A DNA stretch of 64,000 bases from positions 3,038,001 to 3,102,000 of the forward strand of contig OZ244854.1 of assembly GCA_965220985.1 (NCBI GenBank). Direction: 5' to 3'. Source of the DNA: JAPPHA01 sp965220985. GTDB taxonomy: Bacteria > Pseudomonadota > Alphaproteobacteria > Rhodobacterales > Rhodobacteraceae. Below are positions 31,700-40,571 of the stretch, in pieces. The notes beneath the pieces were generated by a model. That model had not been told where the DNA came from. It did not search any database and saw only the letters and a program-made list of their open reading frames with translations. The position numbers and the translations under genes are program-made. Each line of letters opens with the position of its first letter. Position 1 is the first letter of the stretch.

Positions 31700-32992
31700 T
31701 CAGACAAGTTGTCCGTCGGCGGTCAGGGTGGAACACCCGCCGAGCCAATCCCGCAGCACTGCGGGCAGACGGACACTGCCATCCTCTTGCTGGCCGTTTT
31801 CGAGCACCGCGATGAGGCACCGTCCGATGGCAAGCCCGGAACCGTTCAAGGTGTGGAGGAATTCGGGTGATGCCTCCGGCGCGGGCCGAAACCGTGCGTT
31901 CATCCGACGGGCCTGGAAATCGTCGCAGACCGAACAGCTGGAAATTTCCCGATAGCAGTTCTGGCCGGGCAGCCAGACCTCGATGTCGTGGGTCCGGCTC
32001 GCGCCGAATCCCATGTCGCCCGCGCACAAAATGACGGTGCGGTAGGGCAATTCCAGCGTTTCGAGGATGTCCTCCGCGCAGGCCGTCATGCGGTCAAGTT
32101 CTGCCCGGCTGTCTTCGGGTCGCGTGATCGACACCATCTCGACTTTTTCGAACTGATGCTGACGAAGCATTCCGGCGGTGTCGCGGCCTGCGGCACCGGC
32201 TTCGGAACGAAAGCACAGCGTGTGGGCCGTCAATCGCATCGGCAGGCGTTCGCGGTCCACGATCTGGTCGGCGACGTAGTTCGTCATCGAGACTTCGGAG
32301 GTTGGAACCAGCCAGTGCCCGTCATCGGTCCTGTAGCTGTCATCCGCGAATTTCGGCAACTGTCCGGTGCCGATCATCGCGCTTTCGAGCACAAGCACCG
32401 GCGGATTGGTTTCGGTGTAACCGTTCCGGGTGGTGTGGCGGTCTAGCATGAACTGGCCAAGCGCGCGGTGAATTCGCGCGACCGCGCCGTTGAGCACGAC
32501 AAACCTTGCGCCAGAAAGTCTTGCCGCAAGCTCGAAATCCATGCCGCCCTGACAGCATTCGAGTTCATGGTGCTCTTTGGGTGCGAAGGAAAAGTCCCTT
32601 GGCTTGCCCCAGCGGCGGATTTCGACGTTGTCGGCCTCGTCCGATCCGTCCGGCACGTCATCGTCAGGGGAATTCGGAAACCCGAGCAGCAGATCGCGCA
32701 GTTCCGTTTCCGCTCTTTGACGCTCTTCCTCGTGACCTGCGATCTCTTCGCGAAGCCGTGCAGCCGCATCTCTGTGACGTTCAAAGGCTTCCTGGTCTCC
32801 TTGCGCCCGTGCTTCGCCCGCCGAGCGGGACGCGCGGTTTCGCTCCGCTCGCATGTTTTCGGTGAGCGTGATTGCCTCCCGCCTTCTCTGGTCGATTTTC
32901 AGCAGAACAGCCGCATGAGGTGCGATGCCTCGTCGTTCGAGGGCCCTGTCGAATCCTTCGGGATCTCCGGCGATTTTTCGAATATCGTACAT
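31700..32992 (-). CDS. serS: Seryl-tRNA synthetase
   Basis: A 430-residue class II synthetase. The N-terminal antiparallel coiled coil (about residues 30-110, rich in Arg/Glu) binds the tRNA long arm. Motif 2 is FRSEAGAAGRDTAGMLRQHQ and motif 3 is LNGSGLAIGRCLIAVLENGQ. The start at 32992 (MYDIRKIAGDPEGF) matches the family; the in-frame extension to 33235 is unlikely. It heads the serS-surE-pcm-nlpD-like run, 143 bases upstream of surE. Confidence 0.96.
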   Translation of the reverse strand: MYDIRKIAGDPEGFDRALERRGIAPHAAVLLKIDQRRREAITLTENMRAERNRASRSAGEARAQGDQEAFERHRDAAARLREEIAGHEEERQRAETELRDLLLGFPNSPDDDVPDGSDEADNVEIRRWGKPRDFSFAPKEHHELECCQGGMDFELAARLSGARFVVLNGAVARIHRALGQFMLDRHTTRNGYTETNPPVLVLESAMIGTGQLPKFADDSYRTDDGHWLVPTSEVSMTNYVADQIVDRERLPMRLTAHTLCFRSEAGAAGRDTAGMLRQHQFEKVEMVSITRPEDSRAELDRMTACAEDILETLELPYRTVILCAGDMGFGASRTHDIEVWLPGQNCYREISSCSVCDDFQARRMNARFRPAPEASPEFLHTLNGSGLAIGRCLIAVLENGQQEDGSVRLPAVLRDWLGGCSTLTADGQLV

Positions 32993-33355
32993 GATTGATG
33001 TTCGACCCGTTCCGCTTGTCGGCACGCAAATCGGGCGTTTGGCATGAATTCTCGGATTGGTCAAACATTCGGATTCGTCGGCTTCGACCGGCGATGCCAT
33101 GCAGTGGAAGCGACGTCGATTGATCCGAACCGAATCTTGGCAGCGATGGTTGAGCACGGGCAGAATGGATTGTGGATCGACTTCGCTCGGCAAATGCCGA
33201 ACTTGAGGGACAGAGCCGGCGCCGCGGAAACGCATTTCGCGATGTGCAAAAGACGCGATGCAGCGACGTGGCGCTGTTGCTCGCCATCCGAGAAAGTGTC
33301 ACGGTGCGCGAGGCCGCAAGAGACCATTCGCGGCCTCGGATCCAAGGACCATGTC

Positions 33356-33955
33356 ATGTGGGATCAACGCTACGAAACGACCGACTACCTGTTCGGCACC
33401 GAACCGAGCCGATTTCTCAAGCTCAACGCCGAGTTCCTGAGGGCAGGGGACACGGCGCTCGCAGTTGCCGACGGCGAAGGGCGGAACTCGGTTTTCATGG
33501 CGGAGCTGGGCTTGCAGGTTGTGGCCATGGACAGCTCTTCCGTCGCGCTCGAAAAGGCGCGCCGGCTTGCTGCCGAGCGAGGCGTTGACGTGGACTTTCG
33601 GTTGACCGACCTGCGAGATTGGGACTGGGAGGCGGATCGATTCGACGTGGTTGCCGCCATTTTCATCCAGTTTGCCGATCCGCTCTTTCGCGCAGAGATC
33701 TTCGACGGCCTTGAGCGTGCCCTGAAACCGGGAGGGCTGCTCCTTCTGCACGGATACACCCCGGTGCAGGTCGAATATGGAACCGGAGGACCGCCAAATC
33801 CTGAGCAGATGTACACGCGTCAGATGCTTGCCGGTCGCTTTGCCGCATGGGACATCATCCGTCTCGAAGAATACGAAGCCGAACTGCAGGAAGGCACGGG
33901 ACACTCAGGCCTATCCGCCCTCATCGATCTCATCGCGCGACGCCCGAAGTCATGA
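33356..33955 (+). CDS. Class I SAM-dependent methyltransferase
   Basis: A 199-residue methyltransferase. Motif I reads ALAVADGEGRNSVFMAELG (about residues 39-57), where the usual Gly-Cys-Gly is Asp-Gly-Glu-Gly, and the acidic end of strand 2 is VVAMDSS. A GGLLLLHGYTPVQVEYGTG strand 5 region follows. It resembles TehB/UbiE-like small methyltransferases. AAGGA precedes the start by 8 bases. It is divergent from serS. The substrate is unknown. Confidence 0.85.
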   Translation: MWDQRYETTDYLFGTEPSRFLKLNAEFLRAGDTALAVADGEGRNSVFMAELGLQVVAMDSSSVALEKARRLAAERGVDVDFRLTDLRDWDWEADRFDVVAAIFIQFADPLFRAEIFDGLERALKPGGLLLLHGYTPVQVEYGTGGPPNPEQMYTRQMLAGRFAAWDIIRLEEYEAELQEGTGHSGLSALIDLIARRPKS

Positions 33956-34001
33956 CCGAGACGAGAGTCATTCGTGCCGCCCGACCACTTCGGGATGCAA
34001 G

Positions 34002-34979
34002 ATGACCTGGAAGGATCAAGAATTGTCCGCAAACTCCCCCGCGCGCTACAAAAGGCTCATGAGCCGACTTCAAAGCGGCGAATGCGTCCTGATTGATGGT
34101 GGAACCGGCACCGAAGTCGAGCGGCGGGGTGTGCCGCAACTCAAACACGCATGGAACAGCGGCGGCACGTTGAGTCACCCTGACATCGTTCGCGAGATCC
34201 ACGAGGACTACATTCGCCACGGCGCCGAGATCGTCATCTCCAATACCTTCGCCACCTCGCGAAACCTTCTGGAAGACGCGGGCGTTGTCGAACTCTTCGA
34301 AGACTACAATCGTCGCGCGGTGGAACTTGCCTGCGAGGCCCGTGAGAGCCTCGGGCGCGACAACGTGCTCGTGGCCGGCGGGATTTCGCATTGGTCCTTC
34401 ACGGGGCGGTTGCCGTCCCTGGGCGACCTCAGGGAAGGCGCTGCCGAACAGGCCGCCGTCATGGCAAGTGCCGGAGCTGACCTCATCATGCTCGAAATGA
34501 TGATCGATGTCCCACGAATGCTGGCGGTGCTTGAGGGCGCAAGCCGGAGCGGTTTGCCAGTTTGGGTTGGGCTCTCCTGCGCACCCGACGCGAACGGCGT
34601 GATGTGCCTTCAAGACGGCGATGCCAACGAAGACGGTGTCGTGAAGGCTGGTGCTGGTGGAACGCTTGTCGATGCGGTTTCGGCGCTGAAAGGCACGGAT
34701 ATCCCGCTCTTGAGCATCATGCACACCGAAGTCGACCACGTTGACGCCTGCCTCGACATTCTTGACGAGCATTGGCGTCGCCTTGTCGGCGTCTATGCCC
34801 ATTCAGGGAATTACTGCGAGGACGCCTGGATCTTCGAGGGAACAATCTCTCCGAAAGACTACGCAACCGCGAGCAGGCGGTGGGTTGAGCGCAATGTTCA
34901 GATCATCGGCGGGTGCTGCGGCATCCGTCCAGAACACATCGCCGCAACGCGCGAGGTCGTCGAAGCTAGAAGTGCCTGA
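34002..34979 (+). CDS. Homocysteine S-methyltransferase family protein
   Basis: A 325-residue TIM-barrel protein of the homocysteine S-methyltransferase family. The start of the barrel is VLIDGGTGTEVERRGVPQ. The zinc site shows IIGGCCGIRPEH at the C-terminus (Cys pair), with a candidate third Cys in VGLSCAPDANG. The usual barrel motif ISNTFATSRNLLE is intact. It could methylate homocysteine or a related thiol or selenol; no methyl-donor gene lies beside it. The start at 34002 was taken because AAG-rich purines precede it; a shorter start 19 codons in is possible. Confidence 0.85.
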   Translation: MTWKDQELSANSPARYKRLMSRLQSGECVLIDGGTGTEVERRGVPQLKHAWNSGGTLSHPDIVREIHEDYIRHGAEIVISNTFATSRNLLEDAGVVELFEDYNRRAVELACEARESLGRDNVLVAGGISHWSFTGRLPSLGDLREGAAEQAAVMASAGADLIMLEMMIDVPRMLAVLEGASRSGLPVWVGLSCAPDANGVMCLQDGDANEDGVVKAGAGGTLVDAVSALKGTDIPLLSIMHTEVDHVDACLDILDEHWRRLVGVYAHSGNYCEDAWIFEGTISPKDYATASRRWVERNVQIIGGCCGIRPEHIAATREVVEARSA

Positions 34980-35269
34980 ACAAAAGCGATTCGATGAACG
35001 AAGGCGCCAGTTGAACAAGCTTCGTGAAGATTGTCTCACTTTGGGTGCCTGTTGGCCCTGCCAAAACGCCAGTTTTCCGAGAGCGATGACGATCGGACCC
35101 GGAATCGACCTCGATCCGAAGGTCGTCATTTCCCCAATGACCAGTAACGGATAGCGGCAGCGGGAAGCAGATCACGGAAAACGCCTCAACGGCACCGACT
35201 GTGGCTTGCCAATGACCGTGCTCGGCATTAGTTTCCGCCAGCTTTTGGTCAACAGACAAGGATGACGTG
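34980..35269. other. 290-base gap before yajC
   Basis: No recognisable gene in either strand. AAGGA at about 35259 serves yajC. The promoter of the yajC-secDF run probably lies here, but I cannot assign it. Confidence 0.35.
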
Positions 35270-35602
35270 ATGATCGCATTGATTGCATCGCCTGCCTACG
35301 CCCAATCTTCAGGCGGGGGCGGATTGGGGTTTGCGAACTTCGGCTTGCTGCTCGTGATTTTCGCGATCATGTATTTTTTGCTCATCCGCCCGCAGCAAAA
35401 AAAGGTCAAGCAGCACAGGGCCATGGTTGAAGCTCTTCGCAAGGGCGACACCGTGGTGACCCAAGGCGGCCTGATCGGCAGGGTCACCAAGGTCAAGGCT
35501 GAAAACGAGCTCGAAGTCGAGGTCGCCAACGGTGTCAAGGTTCGCGTTGTTCAGTCGACCATTCAGTCGGTGTTGAGCAAGACCGAGGTCGCTTCGGACT
35601 GA
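35270..35602 (+). CDS. yajC: Preprotein translocase accessory protein YajC
   Basis: A 110-residue protein that joins SecD and SecF in the Sec holocomplex. One membrane helix (FGLLLVIFAIMYFLLI) is followed by RPQQKKVKQHRAMVEALRKG and GDTVVTQGGLIGRVTKV, both diagnostic. ATG 35270 is preceded by an in-frame GTG 3 bases earlier. It is directly upstream of secD. Confidence 0.96.
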   Translation: MIALIASPAYAQSSGGGGLGFANFGLLLVIFAIMYFLLIRPQQKKVKQHRAMVEALRKGDTVVTQGGLIGRVTKVKAENELEVEVANGVKVRVVQSTIQSVLSKTEVASD

Positions 35603-35626
35603 TTCCCAGTCTCGCCGCCAATTGAC

Positions 35627-37291
35627 ATGTTGCAGGTATCCGTCTTTCGGCATGTCCTGATCTGGGGCATATGCGTCATCGGTATGGTCATCGCCATGCC
35701 CAACGCCTTCTATTCCCGTGTTGAATTGGCGAACGACGCCAGGGTCGCCCTCGAGACAGGTGCAGCTCCCACGGAAGAACTCGAGACACGGGCCAACAGC
35801 TGGCCGTCGTTTCTGCCGTCGGCTCTGGTGAACCTCGGTCTGGATCTCAGGGGAGGCGCTCACCTTTTGGCCGAGGTTCAGGTCGGTGAAGTCCATGCCG
35901 CTCGCCTTGATGGCATGTGGCCTGACGTTCGGGATGCGTTGCGCGAACGTCGCGAGACGGTCGGTACCATCCGGCGCCAGGAATCAACCGGCCCCGAACT
36001 TCGTGTTCGCATCTCGAACCCCGATGCCATCAATGTCGCCGTCGCCGCAGTCGAAGAACTCGCGAGACCGGTCGGCGGACTGGTCGGGCCGGCGTCCGAC
36101 GACATCGAAGTGACTTCTGAAGGCGCCGATGTGGTGGTCACGCTTTCGGAGGCGGAAAAGGCCCGTTCCGATCGCAGCACGATGGAACAGTCGCTCGAGA
36201 TCATCCGACGACGAGTCGATGAGGCTGGCACCCGCGAGCCGGCGATTCAACGGCAAGGCGATCATCGGATCCTGATCCAGGTTCCGGGAATCGGATCGGC
36301 CGAAGACCTCAAGGCGCTGATCGGCAAGACCGCAAAGCTCACCTTTCACACGGTCGAGGGACAAACCTCCAATCCCGAGGAGCGTGTCCGATCGGGTCAG
36401 ATACTGCTGCCCGCAGAAGACGGGTCGAGCATCTCATACATTCTTCAAAGAACACCGACGATTTCGGGCGACCATCTGGTCGACGCACAGCCGAGTTTCG
36501 ATCAAAACAATCAACCAGCGGTCAGCTTTCGCCTGAACCCGGCGGGGGGGCGAATCTTCGGAGAATACACTGCCCGAAACATCGGCAACCTGTTTGCCAT
36601 CGTTCTCGATGACAGCGTGATCTCGGCGCCGGTGATACAGAGCCACATCCCTGGCGGGTCGGGGATCATCACGGGACGGTTCTCGATCGAGGAGAGCACC
36701 CAGCTCGCCATTCAACTCAGGGCCGGCGCGCTGCCCGCGAGAGTCGTCTATCTCGAAGAAAGGACCGTCGGGCCCGAACTCGGCCAGGACAGCATCGATG
36801 CGGGGCGGGTTGCCTGTGTCGTCGCGTTCATCGCCATCCTGGTTTTCATGGGGTTGAGCTACGGCGTGTTCGGGCTGTTCGCCAACATCGCCCTGATCAT
36901 CAACGTGGCGCTGATTTTTGGCCTGCTCTCGGCAATCGGCGCGACGCTGACCTTGCCGGGGATCGCGGGAATCGTCCTCACGATCGGCATGGCGGTCGAT
37001 GCCAATGTCCTCGTGTTCGAGCGGATCCGCGAGGAACTGCTGAGCTCCAAGAGTCCCTCTCGGGCGGTTGCCGCCGGCTACGAACGGGCTCTATCGGCAA
37101 TCATCGATGCAAACATCACGACGTTCATTGCCGCCACGATACTCTTCGCCATGGGAGCGGGTCCGGTCAGGGGATTCTCGATCACGCTTGGCCTTGGAAT
37201 CGTGACGTCGGTCTTCACCGCAATCTGGGTGACACGTCTGATGATTGCGACCCTGCTTGCAATTCGACAGCCCAAAACGATCGAGGTCTGA
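35627..37291 (+). CDS. secD: Protein translocase subunit SecD
   Basis: A 554-residue RND-like membrane protein that uses the proton gradient to help complete protein export. The first helix is followed by LGLDLRGGAHLLAEV, the large periplasmic domain (MEQSLEIIRRRVDEAGTREP), and the C-terminal helices with GIAGIVLTIGMAVDANVLVF, which carries the functional Asp. It precedes secF by 6 bases. Confidence 0.97.
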   Translation: MLQVSVFRHVLIWGICVIGMVIAMPNAFYSRVELANDARVALETGAAPTEELETRANSWPSFLPSALVNLGLDLRGGAHLLAEVQVGEVHAARLDGMWPDVRDALRERRETVGTIRRQESTGPELRVRISNPDAINVAVAAVEELARPVGGLVGPASDDIEVTSEGADVVVTLSEAEKARSDRSTMEQSLEIIRRRVDEAGTREPAIQRQGDHRILIQVPGIGSAEDLKALIGKTAKLTFHTVEGQTSNPEERVRSGQILLPAEDGSSISYILQRTPTISGDHLVDAQPSFDQNNQPAVSFRLNPAGGRIFGEYTARNIGNLFAIVLDDSVISAPVIQSHIPGGSGIITGRFSIEESTQLAIQLRAGALPARVVYLEERTVGPELGQDSIDAGRVACVVAFIAILVFMGLSYGVFGLFANIALIINVALIFGLLSAIGATLTLPGIAGIVLTIGMAVDANVLVFERIREELLSSKSPSRAVAAGYERALSAIIDANITTFIAATILFAMGAGPVRGFSITLGLGIVTSVFTAIWVTRLMIATLLAIRQPKTIEV

Positions 37292-37297
37292 GCCAAC

Positions 37298-38275
37298 ATG
37301 CGTCTCAAACTTGTCCCTGCAGGCACCCGAATCGACTTTTTCCGGTGGGCCAATGTGACCAAATGGGGTTCGATCGGCGCCATGCTCGCATCGGTCGTGC
37401 TCGTCTTCGTGATGGGCCTGAATTTTGGCATCGACTTCAAGGGCGGGACGACGATTCGCACCCAAAGCGCGCTGGAACTCGATGTCGGGGCGTATCGAGC
37501 CCGTCTGTCGGGGCTGGGGCTCGGCGACATCACGATCACCGAGGTCAACGATCCAGCAGCCGAATTGGCTGGCAGGACGGAAAACGTCGCCCTGATTCGG
37601 ATCGAGCAGCAGTCTGGCGAGGAAGCGGTCAGCGCGGAGACCGTGTCGGCGATCAAGGATGCCTTGCGCCAGATCGATCCCGACATGGAGTTCCCTCTTG
37701 TGGACAGTGTCGGTCCCAAGGTGTCGGGCGAGTTGATCCAGGCGGCAGTGATCGCTGTCCTCATCGCGATCGCGGCAGTGCTTTTTTACATCTGGCTGCG
37801 ATTCGAATGGCAGTTCTCGCTCGGGGCCGTCGGTGCGCTCGTGCACGACGTCGTCCTCACGATCGGGATCTTCAGTCTGCTTCAGATCAAGTTCGATCTC
37901 GCCATCATTGCAGCGCTGTTGACCATCGTGGGTTATTCGCTGAACGACACGGTCGTCGTTTATGACCGCGTCCGCGAGAATCTTCGCAAGTTCAAGAAGG
38001 AACCGTTGCGCGACCTGCTCATTCGGTCGATCAACGAAACGCTGAGCCGGACGGTCATGACGTCTGTCACGACATTGATCGCGCTCTTGTCGCTCTTTGT
38101 CCTCGGAGGCGACGTCATCCGCGGATTCGTGTTCGCGATGATTTGGGGCGTCATCGTCGGTACCTATTCGTCGGTCTTTGTCGCCTCGAGCATGCTTCTT
38201 CGCCTCGGCGTCAAGCGCGACTGGTCGAAAACGAGCGAGAAATCAGAGGCGGAATTCGCGAAGTCCAACCCGTGA
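37298..38275 (+). CDS. secF: Protein translocase subunit SecF
   Basis: A 325-residue partner of SecD with six transmembrane segments. The N-terminus GLNFGIDFKGGTTIRTQ and the C-terminal VGYSLNDTVVVYDRVRENL are diagnostic. Its stop overlaps the TSUP gene start (GTGA). Confidence 0.97.
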   Translation: MRLKLVPAGTRIDFFRWANVTKWGSIGAMLASVVLVFVMGLNFGIDFKGGTTIRTQSALELDVGAYRARLSGLGLGDITITEVNDPAAELAGRTENVALIRIEQQSGEEAVSAETVSAIKDALRQIDPDMEFPLVDSVGPKVSGELIQAAVIAVLIAIAAVLFYIWLRFEWQFSLGAVGALVHDVVLTIGIFSLLQIKFDLAIIAALLTIVGYSLNDTVVVYDRVRENLRKFKKEPLRDLLIRSINETLSRTVMTSVTTLIALLSLFVLGGDVIRGFVFAMIWGVIVGTYSSVFVASSMLLRLGVKRDWSKTSEKSEAEFAKSNP

Positions 38276-39024
38276 TCGATCATTTTCTTGGCGCGCTGGC
38301 GCACGACGGGCTGCCGGTCCTTCTCGCGGCGGTCGCGATCGCGGGATTGGTCAGGGGGTTTTCCGGTTTTGGCACCGCGCTGATCTATGTTCCCCTGGCG
38401 TCAACTGTCATGCCGCCGATCTGGGTCCTGACAACATTGATGGTCTTTGACATCATCGGAATTGGACCTCTGATTCCGCGCGCGACAAGGGACGGGCGGA
38501 TCAAGGAAGTCGTGATCCTCGTGACGGGCGCTCTGGTTGGCATGCCGGCGGGGTTTCTGCTACTCACGCGAATCGGTTCCGATGAATTCCGCCTTCTGAT
38601 CAGCGTCTCCGCTCTCGTTCTTGTCGCGCTTCTTGCCAGCGGCTGGCGCTTGAAGCGGGCGCTGAACCTGCGAGCGAAGGCCGGGGTGGGCGTCGTTGCC
38701 GGAATGTTTGGTGGCGCGACCGGAGCGCCTGGACCGCCGATCATCCTGCTATATCTCTCCGGTCCGGACGGCCCGGAAGTCGTTCGCGCGAACAACATGC
38801 TCTTCCTCCTGTTGTTCGACATTGTCTTTCTCGCCGTGCTGGCGGCCTCCGGCTACCTGGAAGTCGAACCCGTCATGATCGGCCTGATCCTGGTCGTGCC
38901 CTATGCGCTTGCCGGGTGGCTTGGGCAGCTGGTCTTTGATCCGCGGCGCGAAAGAGCCTATCGAATCATCGCCTATGTGATCATCACACTCTCGGCGTTG
39001 ATCGGTCTCCCGTTTTTCCTTTGA
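38272..39024 (+). CDS. TSUP (TauE/SafE) family membrane permease
   Basis: A 250-residue protein of about eight hydrophobic segments, GTG start overlapping the secF stop. The family repeats are visible: AIAGLVRGFSGFGTALIYVP in the first half and AGMFGGATGAPGPPIIL in the second. Members export or import sulfonates, sulfite or other organic anions; the substrate is unclear. Although coupled to secF, its function is unlikely to be in secretion. Confidence 0.87.
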   Translation: MIDHFLGALAHDGLPVLLAAVAIAGLVRGFSGFGTALIYVPLASTVMPPIWVLTTLMVFDIIGIGPLIPRATRDGRIKEVVILVTGALVGMPAGFLLLTRIGSDEFRLLISVSALVLVALLASGWRLKRALNLRAKAGVGVVAGMFGGATGAPGPPIILLYLSGPDGPEVVRANNMLFLLLFDIVFLAVLAASGYLEVEPVMIGLILVVPYALAGWLGQLVFDPRRERAYRIIAYVIITLSALIGLPFFL

Positions 39025-39219
39025 AATTCGCGACATCGCGCGTGGCCTGTCGTTCTGACCGGGCACAAGGTGGGTCGGGTTCGGAAGGTTGACACTTGCC
39101 GAAACGTGAAGTCGGTGAGGAAGCGGCTTTTTCCCGACACAACATGTGTTAGATAGATCAATCCGGGCTCATGCAGTTCGGAGCGAATGATACCAAGCAA
39201 GACAAGGAGGGCCTGCGAC

Positions 39220-39828
39220 ATGGCTTTTGAATTACCGGATCTCCCCTATGCCCACGATGCGCTCGCGGACGGCGGCATGTCGCGGGAGACCCTCGAGTAC
39301 CATCACGACCTGCATCACAAGGCCTATGTGGACAATGGCAACAAGCTGATCCAGGACACGGAATGGGCCGACAAGTCCCTGGAAGAGATCGTCACCGGCA
39401 CATATTCGGCGGGCGCGGTCGCGCAGAACGGAATCTTCAACAATGCCTCCCAGCACTGGAACCACATGCAGTTCTGGACGATGATGGGCCCCTCGGGCCG
39501 TGACATTCCCGGAGAGCTTGAGAAACGAATCGCGGATTCGTTCGGCTCGGTCGATCAGTTCAAGGCGGATTTCGTTGCTGCGGGTGTCGGTCAGTTCGGC
39601 TCGGGGTGGTGCTGGCTCGTGGCCGAATCGGATGGATCGCTCAAGGTCACCAAAACGGAAAACGGCGTGAATCCGCTGTGCTTCGGTCAGACGACGCTGC
39701 TCGGGTGCGATGTCTGGGAACACTCCTACTACATCGACTTCAGAAACAAGCGGCCGGCGTATCTGGAGAATTTCCTGAACAATCTGGTCAACTGGGAAAA
39801 CGTCGCGGAACGTCTGCACGGCGCATGA
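39220..39828 (+). CDS. sodB: Superoxide dismutase, Fe/Mn family (Fe-type)
   Basis: A 202-residue dismutase. Metal ligands fit at His28 (EYHHDLHH), His82 (QHWNH), Asp164 and His168 (DVWEHSYY). The Gln just before the second ligand region (NNASQHWNH) is the Fe-SOD mark. AAGGAGGG precedes the start at 39220. It is cytoplasmic, since no signal peptide is seen. Confidence in Fe versus Mn preference is moderate. Confidence 0.95.
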   Translation: MAFELPDLPYAHDALADGGMSRETLEYHHDLHHKAYVDNGNKLIQDTEWADKSLEEIVTGTYSAGAVAQNGIFNNASQHWNHMQFWTMMGPSGRDIPGELEKRIADSFGSVDQFKADFVAAGVGQFGSGWCWLVAESDGSLKVTKTENGVNPLCFGQTTLLGCDVWEHSYYIDFRNKRPAYLENFLNNLVNWENVAERLHGA

Positions 39829-39863
39829 CGAAATCGCCGTCCCGATGACGGGGCCAATCAAAC

Positions 39864-40445
39864 CTATTCGGGGTCAGGGTCGTCGGGACGCTTCACGATT
39901 TCGGAGAGCCTCTTGATCAGGGCGATTTCGTTCGGGAAGTCTTCAAGGGATTCGCGGAAACTCCAATCCGCGAATCCCGCGGCAATCTGGTGCTCGATGA
40001 GCTGAATGAGCGGGTCCCAGAACCCGTTGACATTGAGCAGCAGCACCGGCTTGTCGTGCATGCCCAACTGGCGCCAGGTCAGCACCTCGAAGAGCTCGTC
40101 AAGGGTTCCCGGTCCGCCGGGCAGGGCGACGACCGCGTCCGAATTGGTGAACATCACTTCCTTTCTCGAATGCATGTCGGCAGTGACGATGCAGGTGTCG
40201 AGGTGGAGAGCCGCTCGTTCGAGCTGTACAAGGTGGGTTGGAATGACGCCGAGGGTCTGGCCTCCTGCCTCGTGGACGGCATCGGCGACAGCACCCATCA
40301 TTCCGGTTCCTCCCGCGCCGTAAACGAGTCGAATCTTCGATCGTGCAAGCCACTGGCCCAACTTGCGCGCTCGATTCACGAATTCCGGATCATTGCCTGC
40401 TCGTGAACCGCAGAAAACGCAAATTGATGCACCTGAATCGGTCAT
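39864..40445 (-). CDS. LOG-family protein (cytokinin riboside 5'-monophosphate phosphoribohydrolase type)
   Basis: A 193-residue Rossmann-like protein. The family signature PGGxGTxxE reads PGGPGTLDELFE, and MHSRKEVMF precedes it. The N-terminus is ICVFCGSRAGNDPEF. The start at 40445 has AAGGA 7 bases upstream; an in-frame ATG 6 bases earlier would sit on top of that site. Family members release a nucleobase from nucleoside 5'-monophosphates; physiological role in bacteria varies. Convergent with sodB. Confidence 0.9.
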   Translation of the reverse strand: MTDSGASICVFCGSRAGNDPEFVNRARKLGQWLARSKIRLVYGAGGTGMMGAVADAVHEAGGQTLGVIPTHLVQLERAALHLDTCIVTADMHSRKEVMFTNSDAVVALPGGPGTLDELFEVLTWRQLGMHDKPVLLLNVNGFWDPLIQLIEHQIAAGFADWSFRESLEDFPNEIALIKRLSEIVKRPDDPDPE

Positions 40446-40571
40446 GATCATGTCCTTGTGACGGTCTGAACCCTGTAAATCCCCGTTCTTTTGATCTAAC
40501 ACGGCGATTAGCGAAGAAAAACGACAACGCTGCGACTGCTGCCATTGGCGGATTCTACAGGGACGAAGACG

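Noticed and set aside
34966..35259. 97-codon leftward frame upstream of yajC
   Set aside because: No ribosome binding site, no recognised motif; it overlaps the end of the homocysteine methyltransferase-like gene.
39838..39852. Terminator between sodB and the LOG gene (CCGTCccgatGACGG)
   Set aside because: The stem is only 5 bases and no T-run follows on either strand.
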